From Lewinellaceae bacterium (GTDB lineage: Bacteria > Bacteroidota > Bacteroidia > Chitinophagales > Saprospiraceae): a stretch of DNA of 64,000 nt. Below, one piece after another: positions 8,108 to 15,887 of this stretch. The notes beneath the pieces are model-generated. The model saw only the letters and a program-made list of their open reading frames with translations. It was not told where the DNA came from and ran no database searches. The DNA lies in the NCBI GenBank assembly GCA_016713985.1, contig JADJOD010000017.1, positions 111,921 through 175,920 of the forward strand. The letters run 5' to 3'. Every line of letters begins with the position of its first letter. The first letter of the stretch is position 1. Position numbers and translations under genes: made by a program.

Positions 8108-8781
8108 ACAAAGGTGTCTGGTTTTTTGAGGAAGTGGATTTGTACGAGATCCTCTGTCCCTACAAATACAATGACCATTTGAAGGTCCATCCGCTGAGTT
8201 GTTACAACAAAACGGATTTCCTTTTTATGGAAGGCGACCCCGTGCGGGAAATTTTTCTGATCACGGAAGGCCGGGTGAAAGTGGGTTTTTACGACAACGA
8301 AGGCAATGAGCAGGTCATTTCGTTTCTCGGTCGCGGCGAAATCCTGGGAGAAGTGGCTTTGTTCGGTCAAAACCGGTATAAAGAGTTTGCCCAGGCCGTC
8401 ACCGACCGCACCATGATCTGCAAACTCCGGGTGGAAAAAGCCCAGGAACTCGTGCGCGATTACGTACCGTTTTCCCTTACCCTCACCAAGCGATTCAGCG
8501 AGCGGGTGCAGCGACTCGAACGCCACCTGCAAATCCTCCTGTTTAAAGACGCCCGCCAGCGCCTCGTCGAGTTCCTCAAAGACCTTTGCCGCGACTTCGG
8601 CTCGCCTTACCGTACGGGGGTAAAAATAACGCTCGAAATGACCCAGAGCGACATCGCAGCGCTCATTGGCGCTTCGCGCAAAACAGTGTCGCTGCTTTTT
8701 ACCGACCTGGAAGAAGCCGGTTTGGTAAAATTTTTCGGGCGAAAGGAGATTTATGTGCCCGATGTGGAGGGGTTGGTGTGA
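8104..8781 (+). CDS. Crp/Fnr-family transcriptional regulator
   Basis: A 225-residue regulator. Residues 30-125 form a cyclic-nucleotide-binding-type beta barrel (FLITEGRVKVGFY, GEILGE) and residues 145-225 a winged HTH (MTQSDIAALIGASRKTVSLL, recognition helix about 190-203). The cAMP-contact Arg-Ser pair of CRP is not evident and there is no FNR-type cysteine cluster, so its signal is unknown. In the recognition helix the CRP Glu181 position is Lys, which argues for a non-CRP target. It is the last gene of the operon that begins behind the GTTAC-N4-GTAAT operator, so it is the natural candidate for binding this motif at 2820, 10277 and 15280. That link is inferred. Confidence 0.92.
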   Translation: MNKGVWFFEEVDLYEILCPYKYNDHLKVHPLSCYNKTDFLFMEGDPVREIFLITEGRVKVGFYDNEGNEQVISFLGRGEILGEVALFGQNRYKEFAQAVTDRTMICKLRVEKAQELVRDYVPFSLTLTKRFSERVQRLERHLQILLFKDARQRLVEFLKDLCRDFGSPYRTGVKITLEMTQSDIAALIGASRKTVSLLFTDLEEAGLVKFFGRKEIYVPDVEGLV

Positions 8782-8831
8782 ACCCGTTGATCTACCACGC
8801 GAAGCGCTCCGGGTAAATAAAACATCATTTT

Positions 8832-8865
8832 TTTGTTTAAAAATCCAGACCGCTGTTTACTTTTG
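8832..8865 (+). promoter_or_regulatory. Bacteroidota-type promoter for the DUF1761-like gene
   Basis: -33 element TTTG at 8832-8835 and -7 element TACTTTTG at 8858-8865, separated by 22 nt, ending 27 bp before ATG 8893. Both match the Bacteroidota housekeeping consensus. Confidence 0.7.
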
Positions 8866-8892
8866 TCTTTATTTTAAACAAAACGTTTTATC

Positions 8893-9345
8893 ATGGAGCC
8901 ACACATTAATTTCTTCTCGCTCATAGTCGCCACCCTCGTGCCGATGATTATGGGCTTCGTTTATTACCACCCGAAAGTGCTGGGAGGCATTTGGATGAAA
9001 GCCAACGGGTTCACCCTCGAAAGCATCGGTACGGGCCCCAAGCCGGTTTTGTACCTGCTTGCTTTGGGGGCCTCCTTCCTGCTTGCATTTTTCGTCTGGG
9101 CCAACGTGACGGGCGGCGGCGGCGTAGACCAGTTACAAGTCACCGACCCCAAAGACGGGCACAGTTACGTCACTTTTGGCCACGGTGTCGTTCACGGCGT
9201 AATTATTTCGCTGCTGGTGATCTTGCCGGTTTTTGTGACCATGACTATTTTTGAAAAACGCAGTTGGTCCTGGACGTTTGTCAACTGGGGCTACTGGGCC
9301 GTCACCATCACCCTGATGGCGGGTATTTTGAGTGCCTGGCGTTGA
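8893..9345 (+). CDS. DUF1761-like membrane protein
   Basis: A 150-residue protein with four hydrophobic helices (about 8-24, 53-71, 100-121 and 126-147) and the N-terminal PMIMGFVYYHPKVLGGIWM pattern seen in DUF1761 proteins, whose function is unknown. The Gly-rich loop VTGGGGVDQLQV between helices 2 and 3 is variable in the family. It has its own well-formed promoter and is followed by a rho-independent terminator, so it is monocistronic. Confidence 0.82.
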   Translation: MEPHINFFSLIVATLVPMIMGFVYYHPKVLGGIWMKANGFTLESIGTGPKPVLYLLALGASFLLAFFVWANVTGGGGVDQLQVTDPKDGHSYVTFGHGVVHGVIISLLVILPVFVTMTIFEKRSWSWTFVNWGYWAVTITLMAGILSAWR

Positions 9346-9365
9346 TTTTGTTTTCCAAAAAATCG

Positions 9366-9407
9366 AAAAGCCGGTTGTCCGTTGTTTGGCGGGCGACCGG
9401 CTTTTTT
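9366..9407 (+). terminator. Rho-independent terminator after the DUF1761-like gene
   Basis: Stem AAAAGCCGGT / ACCGGCTTTT around a loop of about 20 nt, ending in a run of six T. It lies 20 bp after the stop codon at 9345. Confidence 0.8.
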
Positions 9408-9412
9408 GTGTT

Positions 9413-9484
9413 TTAGTTGTGGCATGAACTGCTTTGAGCGCTCAAAAAAACAGCAGATCAATAAGCAGTTCATGCCACAACTAA
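9413..9484. repeat. Perfect 22-bp inverted repeat
   Basis: Arms 9413-9434 and 9463-9484 (ttagttgtggcatgaactgc... and its complement) pair perfectly over 22 bp around a 28-nt loop that begins with the palindrome TGAGCGCTCA. It follows a terminator directly and precedes a toxin-antitoxin pair. It is not a typical terminator. It could be an inserted palindromic element. Confidence 0.8.
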
Positions 9485-9579
9485 GGAAGCAGAAGTTGCC
9501 GCCGAATTTAAGCCACCTTTAGTTGTTTTTCAACTGAAAGCAGAGTAATATTGTGCTTTCATTCAAACACATTGCACGT

Positions 9580-9816
9580 ATGACCATCGAAGTGCTCAAG
9601 GCAGAGACGGCGAAACTTTCAAAACTGGAAAAACTGGAATTCCTGCAATTCTTGGCGGAAGCGCTTTCACAGGATGAACGTGCTATGGCCTTAACGCCGG
9701 AGCAGGAAAGGGCTTTGATCCGCCGCCGCGAGGATGTGAAGTCCAGCAAAGTGCAAACCATTCCGGCAACGAAAGTAAAAGCCAAACTCGCCAAGAAATA
9801 TGGCCTACAGGCTTGA
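9580..9816 (+). CDS. Antitoxin of a ParE/RelE-type toxin-antitoxin pair
   Basis: A 78-residue, charged, mostly helical protein starting at ATG 9580 (MTIEVLKAETAKLSKLEKLE); an in-frame start at 9553 is possible but adds an unrelated segment. The segment LSKLEKLEFLQFLAEALSQDE resembles 'addiction module' antitoxins paired with ParE-type toxins. It overlaps the next gene by 17 bp, as expected for such operons. The basic C-terminal tail with repeated Lys likely wraps the toxin. Assignment rests mainly on the paired toxin. Confidence 0.75.
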   Translation: MTIEVLKAETAKLSKLEKLEFLQFLAEALSQDERAMALTPEQERALIRRREDVKSSKVQTIPATKVKAKLAKKYGLQA

Positions 9817-10095
9817 GTTCCACCCGGAGGCGGAAACCGAATTTGACGAGGTGATTGCCTGGTACCAGGCACAGCGCAACGGTTTGGAACAGGAATTCTT
9901 TGATGATTACCTGGTATTAGAAAGTCGTCTCGAAGCCAACCCCAACCAATTTCCCACCGTACTCGATAACATCAGACGGGCGAACTTCCACCGGCCCCCT
10001 CTTCCCTTTTCTTTGAGATCGAGCAAGACTCGATTTTCATCTACGCTGTTTTCCACCAAAGCAGAAACCCGGAGGAGTGGCAAAAACGGATGTAG
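9800..10095 (+). CDS. ParE/RelE-superfamily toxin, frameshifted in this sequence
   Basis: The N-terminal two thirds (YRLEFHPEAETEFDEVIAWY, then FFDDYLVLESRLEANPNQF) are a typical ParE/RelE toxin. The original frame then runs into unrelated residues. Another frame gives the expected end of the family, LFFEIEQDSIFIYAVFHQSR then NPEEWQKRM, stopping at 10095. Adding one C to the five-C run at 9995-9999 restores one 98-residue protein. This is one of many single-base homopolymer shifts in the window. The toxin would inhibit gyrase (ParE) or cleave mRNA (RelE); which cannot be decided here. Confidence 0.78.
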
Positions 10096-10276
10096 CGACT
10101 ATCTGGTTGTTAGGCCGTCTTGAAAGGAAGAGAAAAAATGAGGTAGCATCCGGGAAGTATTGGCTGTTCGTATTCCTGCGGGTGAGGTGGCTCAATTTTA
10201 CCTCAATTTTTCTGAACACTCTCTTCAAGCATGCTTCGGCCAAGTCAACGCGGCTAAAAAATCTTTTTCCCCAACT

Positions 10277-10320
10277 GTTACCCCCGTAACATCCCACCCG
10301 CCTTGCCCGCCGCACCTTTG
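10277..10320 (+). promoter_or_regulatory. GTTAC-N4-GTAAC operator with -7 box ACCTTTG (site 3)
   Basis: Palindrome GTTACCCCCGTAAC at 10277-10290 and -7 box CACCTTTG ending at 10320, again with exactly 27 nt between GTAA and TTTG. The sequence before the palindrome (TTTTTCCCCAACT) also matches that of the site at 15280. It precedes the GMC oxidoreductase start by 29 bp. Confidence 0.7.
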
Positions 10321-10349
10321 TCCCAACATTGGAAAAAGACAAAGGAACC

Positions 10350-11888
10350 ATGACCAATTTTGATATCATCATCATCGGTACCGGCGCGGGCGGCGGCACG
10401 CTGGCCTGTAAACTCGCCCCTTCCGGCAAACGTATTCTTATCCTCGAACGCGGCGATTTTTTGCCCCGGGAAAGGGAAAACTGGGACCCGCTTGCCGTGG
10501 CGCAGGGGCGTTACAGAACCACCGAAATGTGGCGCGACGCCGGAGGTAAGGAATTTTCGCCCTACCAGCATTACTGGGTCGGCGGCAACACCAAAATGTA
10601 CGGCGGCGCGCTCCTGCGCCTGCGCGAAAGCGACTTCGGGGCCACGCAGCATTTCGACGGCATTTCGCCGGCCTGGCCCCTGAAATACAGCGACTTCGCA
10701 CCCTGGTACGACGAAGCGGAACGCCTCTACGCCGTGCACGGCACGCGTGGCGTCGACCCCACCGAGCCACCGGCCGCCACCGGCTACCCCTACCCCGCCC
10801 TGCCTTTCGAGCCGCGTATGCGCGAAGTCAGCGACGCCATCCGCCGGCAAGGCTACCACCCTTCTCCGATCCCACTCGCTATCCGCCTGCCGCAGGACCT
10901 GAACGGCCGCCAAAACGACCGCTTACACATCGAACTGTACGACGGCTACCCCGACCCGACCGGCGCAAAAGGCGACAGCCACGTGGTGGGGATTCAGGGC
11001 GCATTGCAATACCCTAACGTGACCTTGCTGCGCAATCGCAAAGCCCTGAAAATCAATACTGACGCCAGTGGAAAACGTGCCGTCAGCGTCACGGTCGCTC
11101 ACGAAGGCCAGGAAGAAACGTACCGTGCCGATACCATCGTGGTATCCTGCGGAGCCATCAATTCTGCCGCCTTGCTCCTTCGTTCGGCCAACGAAAAACA
11201 CCCCGCCGGCCTCGCCAACAGCAGCGGGCTGGTGGGCCGCAACCTGATGATCCACAACAACGGCGTTGTGCTGGCATATTCCGCCAAACCCAATCCGTCG
11301 GCCTTCCAAAAGGCTATTCTGATCCCCGATTTCTATCACGGCGCCGGCGACAGTCCGTTCCCGCTGGGCGCCATTCAAAATATGGGCAAAGCCGACCCGC
11401 TCCTGCTCGCCGACGCCGTGGGCGACGAACTCGGAAAAGACGGCAAAGACGCCGCGCATTTCGCCGGGCATATTATCGACTATTTTATCACCGCCGAAGA
11501 CCTGCCCATGCCCGAAAACCGCGTAACCGTGGATGCGAATGGCCATATTCAACTCCATTACACCCAGAATAACCTCGAAGCCTACCGCCGGTTGCGTGAA
11601 AAACTGATCCGGATCATGGACGATGTTGCTGAAAATGAGGGCGTTGGAGGCACTACAAAGTATTACGGCTTCAAACTCGGTATCGGCGGCGTGAGTCACC
11701 AAAACGGCACCTGCCGCTTCGGCGCCGACCCGAAAACTTCCGTACTCGACATCAACTGCAAAGCCCACGATTTAGACAACCTGTACGTCGCAGACACTTC
11801 GTTTTTCCCTTCTTCCGGCGCAGTCAACCCTGCCCTGACGGCAATGGCCAATGCGCTCCGGGTGGGGGAGTTATTGGCTGCCCTGTAA
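10350..11888 (+). CDS. GMC-family FAD oxidoreductase
   Basis: A 512-residue flavoprotein beginning with the dinucleotide-binding motif IIIIGTGAGGGTLA (Gly10-x-Gly12-x-x-Gly15). The C-terminal GMC_oxred_C features are present: HQNGTCRFGADPKTSVLD near 463 and the final SGAVNPALTAMANALR stretch. Family members oxidise alcohols or sugars (glucose, choline, cholesterol) with FAD. No substrate can be assigned, and there is no obvious export signal, although some relatives use a TAT-exported partner. ATG 10350 is chosen because the preceding in-frame start (10329) lies inside the promoter region. The GTTAC operator directly upstream places it in the proposed Crp/Fnr regulon. Confidence 0.9.
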   Translation: MTNFDIIIIGTGAGGGTLACKLAPSGKRILILERGDFLPRERENWDPLAVAQGRYRTTEMWRDAGGKEFSPYQHYWVGGNTKMYGGALLRLRESDFGATQHFDGISPAWPLKYSDFAPWYDEAERLYAVHGTRGVDPTEPPAATGYPYPALPFEPRMREVSDAIRRQGYHPSPIPLAIRLPQDLNGRQNDRLHIELYDGYPDPTGAKGDSHVVGIQGALQYPNVTLLRNRKALKINTDASGKRAVSVTVAHEGQEETYRADTIVVSCGAINSAALLLRSANEKHPAGLANSSGLVGRNLMIHNNGVVLAYSAKPNPSAFQKAILIPDFYHGAGDSPFPLGAIQNMGKADPLLLADAVGDELGKDGKDAAHFAGHIIDYFITAEDLPMPENRVTVDANGHIQLHYTQNNLEAYRRLREKLIRIMDDVAENEGVGGTTKYYGFKLGIGGVSHQNGTCRFGADPKTSVLDINCKAHDLDNLYVADTSFFPSSGAVNPALTAMANALRVGELLAAL

Positions 11889-11955
11889 ACGAGCGGTTGG
11901 TATTCCGGATATCCAAAACGAGGTAATTCGTATCATTTTTTTTCAATTCACAGCC

Positions 11956-13272
11956 ATGAAAACATTTTTTAAAAAATACCTCCGCCTGCTCGCTTCGACG
12001 GGCCGGGAAATTCGCGCCCTGTTGTATTTCGTATCCAATTACCGCACACCGGCGCAAATACAATATCATCAGGATAAAGCGCAAAAAACACCCGGACCCG
12101 AACGGCGAAAACCGGACCCCAACGAAACGTTTATCTTTTATTCCCTTTTTTGGCTGCTCCTGTGTGCGCCCGCAGTTGTTTTTTCGCAAAAAACCCAGGC
12201 ACTCACGGGTGTCAGCATTACAGTCGAAGACCTGGACCGGGAGGTGGATTTTTTTGTAAAAAACCTGGATTTCCAAAAAATAAAGGAGGAAACATGGGCG
12301 GGTGAAGACGTGGCAAATTTGTTCGGCTTCCCGGGTAAAAACGCGGCGGTGCGTATCGTCACGCTTCAACTGGGAACGGAAACAATCCGGCTTATGGATT
12401 TCGACGGCCCCGAATCACGCCCCGCCTCCGCCGATACACGCAGCAACGACCTGTGGTTTCAGCACCTCGCCATCGTGGTCAGCAATATGGATGCGGCGTA
12501 TCAAAAGTTGTTGAACAACAAGGTAATACACGTCAGCACCGCTCCACAAACACTGCCCGATTACCTGCCCAACGCCGCCGGCATCAAAGCTTTCTACTTC
12601 CGCGACCCGGAAGGGCATCACCTCGAACTGATCTGGTTTCCACCCGGCAAAGGTGCGGAAAAGTGGCAGGAGGCAGGGGGCAGTGGCAGTGGCAGTAGCA
12701 GTGGCAGTGGCAGTGGCAGTAGCAGTGGCAGTAGCAGTGGCAGTGGCAGTAGCAGTGGCAGTGGCGGGTTTACCCGCCGGAGGAACGAAGGCGGGGGCAG
12801 TGGGCAGGCCGGGGATCACCTTTTCCTCGGCATCGATCACACCGCAATCGGCATTTCGGACACCGATACGAGCCTGGCCTTTTACCGCGACCAACTCGGC
12901 CTTGTTTGGGGTGGCCACTCTGAAAATTACGGCCCCGAGCAGGAACACCTCAACCAGGTATTCGGCGCGCGGCTCGATATCAACGGGTTACACGCAAATA
13001 CAGGTTTTGGCCTTGAGTTTTTGCGCTATATCGCACCGCCCGGCGGCCGGCCGTATCCCGCAGACAGCCGCCCCTCCGACCTGTGGCACTATCAGACGGA
13101 ACTGGAGGTGGACGACTTGCCGAAGGTGCTGGAAAAAATGGAGCATCAGGGGTTTGCAAAAATTTCAAATACCCTTGCAAAGATCGGAAACCGGGAGATG
13201 TTTCTCGTCAGGGACCCTGATGGACATGCGGTATTATTGCAATCACAGGAACAAAAAGAGAAGGGGAAATGA
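11956..13272 (+). CDS. Double-VOC (glyoxalase-fold) protein with Gly-Ser linker
   Basis: About 438 residues from ATG 11956. The first 55 residues are basic and unlike the family; residues about 58-76 look like a signal peptide or anchor (FIFYSLFWLLLCAPAVVFSQ). Two VOC domains follow: about 79-200 (GVSITVEDLDREVDFFVKNL ... FYFRDPEGHHLELIWF) and about 290-430 (GIDHTAIGISDTDTSLAFYR ... MFLVRDPDGHAVLLQS). They are joined by a tract of about 45 Gly/Ser residues encoded by a 6-bp microsatellite. Metal ligands of the H/E type are visible in both halves. Catalytic role unknown. The long N-terminus before the signal-like segment is odd, and the true start may be different. Confidence 0.8.
   Translation: MKTFFKKYLRLLASTGREIRALLYFVSNYRTPAQIQYHQDKAQKTPGPERRKPDPNETFIFYSLFWLLLCAPAVVFSQKTQALTGVSITVEDLDREVDFFVKNLDFQKIKEETWAGEDVANLFGFPGKNAAVRIVTLQLGTETIRLMDFDGPESRPASADTRSNDLWFQHLAIVVSNMDAAYQKLLNNKVIHVSTAPQTLPDYLPNAAGIKAFYFRDPEGHHLELIWFPPGKGAEKWQEAGGSGSGSSSGSGSGSSSGSSSGSGSSSGSGGFTRRRNEGGGSGQAGDHLFLGIDHTAIGISDTDTSLAFYRDQLGLVWGGHSENYGPEQEHLNQVFGARLDINGLHANTGFGLEFLRYIAPPGGRPYPADSRPSDLWHYQTELEVDDLPKVLEKMEHQGFAKISNTLAKIGNREMFLVRDPDGHAVLLQSQEQKEKGK
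12679..12765 (+). repeat. Coding 6-bp microsatellite (GGCAGT/AGCAGT)n
   Basis: About 14 tandem copies of GGCAGT interspersed with AGCAGT, encoding the alternating Gly-Ser/Ser-Ser linker of the double-VOC protein. Followed by a short hairpin GCGGGTTTACCCGC. Such a tract can change length in frame by slippage. Confidence 0.9.
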
Positions 13273-13297
13273 GGAGGTAAAACCGGATTGTTTTTTG

Positions 13298-13305
13298 TAG
13301 TTTTG
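13298..13305 (+). promoter_or_regulatory. -7 promoter element TAGTTTTG
   Basis: TAGTTTTG matches the Bacteroidota -7 consensus and lies 23 bp before ATG 13329. No good -33 TTTG at the proper distance. Confidence 0.5.
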
Positions 13306-13328
13306 TTTCAGTAAAGTCAAAACAAAAC

Positions 13329-13865
13329 ATGAAATTCCTGCTCCCTATCCGCGAAGAATTGGCCCCCGAAGCCACCGAAATTATGGAAGCCTGCGAAGCA
13401 AAAGTGGGTTTTGTCCCGAATATCGTATCAATACTGGCCTATTCGCCGCCTGCTCTGCGCTCCTTCCTGACGTTATACGAAAACCAGTCTCTTGGGGTCT
13501 TTAACGACCGGGAACGGGAAGCCATTTACCTGCCCGTGTCGCAGATGAACGGCAGCCAGTACTGCCTCGCTGCACACACCAACTGGGCCAAACTCGCCGG
13601 CTTGTCCGAAGAAGAAACCCTGGCATTGCGAAAAGGGATTCACCACGCCGACCCAAAACTCGATTTCCTCGCGCGTTTTGGTCGCGCCGTCGCTGAAACG
13701 CGCGGACAGGTGCCGCCCGAACTCATGGACGAATTTGAAGCCAATGGTTACGATGCCCGCGCCTTGCTCGACGTGATCGCCATCATCGTGGAATCCACTT
13801 TTTCCAACCTGATCGGCGTGATGATGCGACCACCGGTGGATTTTCCGGCGGTAAAGGAGGTTTGA
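13329..13865 (+). CDS. Carboxymuconolactone decarboxylase / AhpD-like protein
   Basis: A 178-residue all-helical protein of the AhpD-like superfamily. The conserved active-site segment is SQMNGSQYCLAAHTNWAKLAG with Cys79 and His83 (CxxxH) instead of the CxxC of true AhpD. This pattern is typical of 'peroxidase-related' or carboxymuconolactone-decarboxylase-like proteins. It may take part in peroxide or electrophile defence, fitting the redox genes around it. The gene has its own -7 element and converges on the minus-strand gene ending at 13891. Confidence 0.85.
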   Translation: MKFLLPIREELAPEATEIMEACEAKVGFVPNIVSILAYSPPALRSFLTLYENQSLGVFNDREREAIYLPVSQMNGSQYCLAAHTNWAKLAGLSEEETLALRKGIHHADPKLDFLARFGRAVAETRGQVPPELMDEFEANGYDARALLDVIAIIVESTFSNLIGVMMRPPVDFPAVKEV

Positions 13866-13890
13866 TCGTTAGTGAGGGCGTCTCACCCAA

Positions 13891-14790
13891 TCACCAGTCC
13901 GCCATCGGTTTGCCCGCCATAAATTCCGCCGCGCCCACCGTGCCGGATTCGCTGCTGTCGTAGTCCACCGCAATTTTCCAGCGCCCGTTTTCCTTGCGGG
14001 AAAAAACATGAAACTGGCCGTAACCCGACCAGGCCTCTCCCGACGGCGGGGTGTAGGTATATTGATAAATGCCGCGCTCAGAAGCGGTGTTTCCATTGGA
14101 GAATCGTTCAAAAAAGCGAAATTCGATCGCCGTTTTTCCTCCCTGCTCCTTTCCGCGTTGAAAGCCGGCATGTACACCCCGGCTGTAACCCGCCAGGTCC
14201 TTGGTGCTTTGTTCGTCGCCTTGTGCACGAATAAAATCCGCCGTGTGCAGCCCGAGGTATTTGTCCGCATCGCCGGCAGCATACGCTTCGGCAAAGGGAA
14301 TCCAGATGTCGCGGTTGAGTTCTTTTAAAACGGGCAGCGACTCCTCTTCCGGAGGTTTTACCGGCCTGGGAGCTTCGGCGGCAAACAATGTCCGGCAATT
14401 TTTAAAAAAGGAATTTTTGCGGAAATCATTGGCTTTCAGGTCATTCAGCAACTTTGGCCCGTCCGGGCGCAGGGTTTTTAAAATGGGGCGAAAGTGTTCT
14501 TCGCTATAGGTATACGCCGCACTGTCGGGATAAGCCGTCATCAGCACAAGGTCGAAATCGCCGAGGGAATCGGGTGTTGTTTCCAGCAAACGGTAAGCGC
14601 TGATGTACCCCCGTGCAAGTGCCGTATCGCGGTACAGTTTCCAGTTGTTTTCATAAAAAAACAGGGTTTCGGCGCGGTGGCCGGATTTTACCCGGACAAA
14701 ATCCAGCACCCAAAGCGGGGTGTTTTTCTGGCCGGAAAGCGGGCTCGCAAAAAAGCCGCACAACAGCAGGAAGAAGATGTTTTTGCTCAT
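13891..14790 (-). CDS. Secreted protein with SnoaL/NTF2-like C-terminal domain
   Basis: A 299-residue protein with a signal peptide (MSKNIFFLLLCGFFASPLSG). The N-terminal half (VLDFVRVKSGHRAETLFFYE, then FDLVLMTAYPDSAAY) resembles a dimeric alpha/beta barrel-like fold. The C-terminal half (ELNRDIWIPFAEAYAAGDAD to GRWKIAVDYDSSE) has the pattern of SnoaL-like/DUF4440 NTF2-fold domains. Function unknown. It converges on the CMD gene, with 25 bp between stops. Its start is followed upstream by the conserved palindromic repeat beginning at 14812. Confidence 0.78.
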   Translation of the reverse strand: MSKNIFFLLLCGFFASPLSGQKNTPLWVLDFVRVKSGHRAETLFFYENNWKLYRDTALARGYISAYRLLETTPDSLGDFDLVLMTAYPDSAAYTYSEEHFRPILKTLRPDGPKLLNDLKANDFRKNSFFKNCRTLFAAEAPRPVKPPEEESLPVLKELNRDIWIPFAEAYAAGDADKYLGLHTADFIRAQGDEQSTKDLAGYSRGVHAGFQRGKEQGGKTAIEFRFFERFSNGNTASERGIYQYTYTPPSGEAWSGYGQFHVFSRKENGRWKIAVDYDSSESGTVGAAEFMAGKPMADW

Positions 14791-14811
14791 AAGCAGGTGG
14801 ACAAAAAATGC

Positions 14812-15071
14812 AAACGGGAAATATTATTTTGAATCGCGACCGAAACAGACGTGGGTGTCTCAAAGGGTTGATAAAGTTGATAATGGTTGATGAAAGTTGA
14901 TGTTTGGATTGAAAAGTGGCATAAATTAGTGCCTTTTTGGCTCAAAATATCAACCTGATAAACTTTTATAAACCCTCATCGACCTTTTGAGACACCCTCG
15001 TCTGCGCATCATCCGAATAAAATTTCTCCCAATACGCGGCAAGGTGCAACTTAAAGACTTTTGATACAACC
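14812..15071. repeat. Dispersed palindromic element with word-repeat core (copy 1)
   Basis: Conserved left arm 14812-14850 and right arm 15000-15071 surround a 149-bp core (14851-14999). The arms are 37/39 and about 86% identical, without gaps, to those of the copy at 52814-52949, but the core is different there. The core starts GTGGGTGTCTC and ends GAGACACCCTC and is filled with gttgat/gataa words forming a long imperfect hairpin. The rest of the 14791-15358 gap shows no gene, only the operator and promoter at 15280. Confidence 0.8.
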
Positions 15072-15279
15072 TCTGCTAACGTAAAAAACGCCGGAAAATG
15101 CGGTTTTTATTCGACTTGTTACATGCCTGTCGTTCAAAAATTGCAAGTCCGGCAGCGTTGAACACGGCAAACCAGGCACGTTTTTTTACAAAACATCGAA
15201 TCCGGGTAAATCCGCCAAATCCGCTCTCCGTCCGCGTTCCAAACGATCTTCAAAAACTTCCCGGCTTTTTTTCCCAACT

Positions 15280-15323
15280 GTTACCTGCGTAACGCAGCGC
15301 GCCAGGTGTTCCCCTGACCTTTG
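15280..15323 (+). promoter_or_regulatory. GTTAC-N4-GTAAC operator with -7 box ACCTTTG (site 2)
   Basis: Palindrome GTTACCTGCGTAAC at 15280-15293 and -7 box GACCTTTG ending at 15323, with 27 nt between GTAA and TTTG as at 2820 and 10277. The stretch after the -7 box (TGTCAT) is identical to that at site 1. It precedes the YHS/HbpS operon. Confidence 0.72.
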
Positions 15324-15358
15324 TGTCATCAAATTCGAAAATATCATTCACCAAACAC

Positions 15359-15862
15359 ATGAGAATCAGAACCATGAAAAATTTGATGTTTTTACTCCTG
15401 CCCGCGTTGTCGCTTTTTGCTTCCTGCGCCGGCGCACAGCAGCCCAATCTCGGCAAAGTTGTCGACGGGTATCTCGTCAATGTAGACGAACAGGGGGTTA
15501 TCCTGCAAGGTTTCGACGCCGTGAGCCTCCGCGAAGGCAGTTCGGCAAAAGGAGATGCGCAGTTTCAATCCGGTTACAAAGGCGCGATCTACTACTTTAC
15601 CTCTGCTGCAAACAAAGCCAAATTCGATGCAAACCCGGCCGCTTATGAACCCGAATACGGAGGTTACTGCGCTTACGGCGTTTCCGTCGGCCACCTGGCG
15701 CCGATCGAATTATGGACCTACGACACCACCTACCAAAACCGCAACATTTACCAGCACAACCAAAAAGCCGTCAACGGCTGGAAAAAAGACGTGCCCGGCA
15801 ACGACGCCAAAGCGAAGCTGGAATGGGCCAAATTTCAGGAACAATACGTGAAAAAAGGTTGA
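15359..15862 (+). CDS. Secreted or lipid-anchored YHS-domain protein
   Basis: A 167-residue protein from ATG 15359 (an ATG at 15374 is also possible). The signal peptide ends in LSLFASCAGAQ, where Cys may be a lipidation site. The YHS domain spans about 45-115 (ILQGFDAVSLREGSSAKGDA ... EPEYGGYCAYGVSVG) and is followed by the familiar NAVNGWKKDVPGN-like tail. Homologues are annotated 'YHS domain-containing protein' and have no assigned biochemical role; metal binding is suspected. It carries the GTTAC operator promoter and is followed after 25 bp by the HbpS-like gene, forming a two-gene export operon. Confidence 0.88.
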   Translation: MRIRTMKNLMFLLLPALSLFASCAGAQQPNLGKVVDGYLVNVDEQGVILQGFDAVSLREGSSAKGDAQFQSGYKGAIYYFTSAANKAKFDANPAAYEPEYGGYCAYGVSVGHLAPIELWTYDTTYQNRNIYQHNQKAVNGWKKDVPGNDAKAKLEWAKFQEQYVKKG

Positions 15863-15887
15863 TTTTCAAGATTTTAAAAAACAAGCC

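Noticed and set aside
15098..15292. Small gene in the gap before the second YHS gene
   Set aside because: A 64-codon frame with no export signal or family pattern that runs across the GTTAC operator; more likely non-coding.
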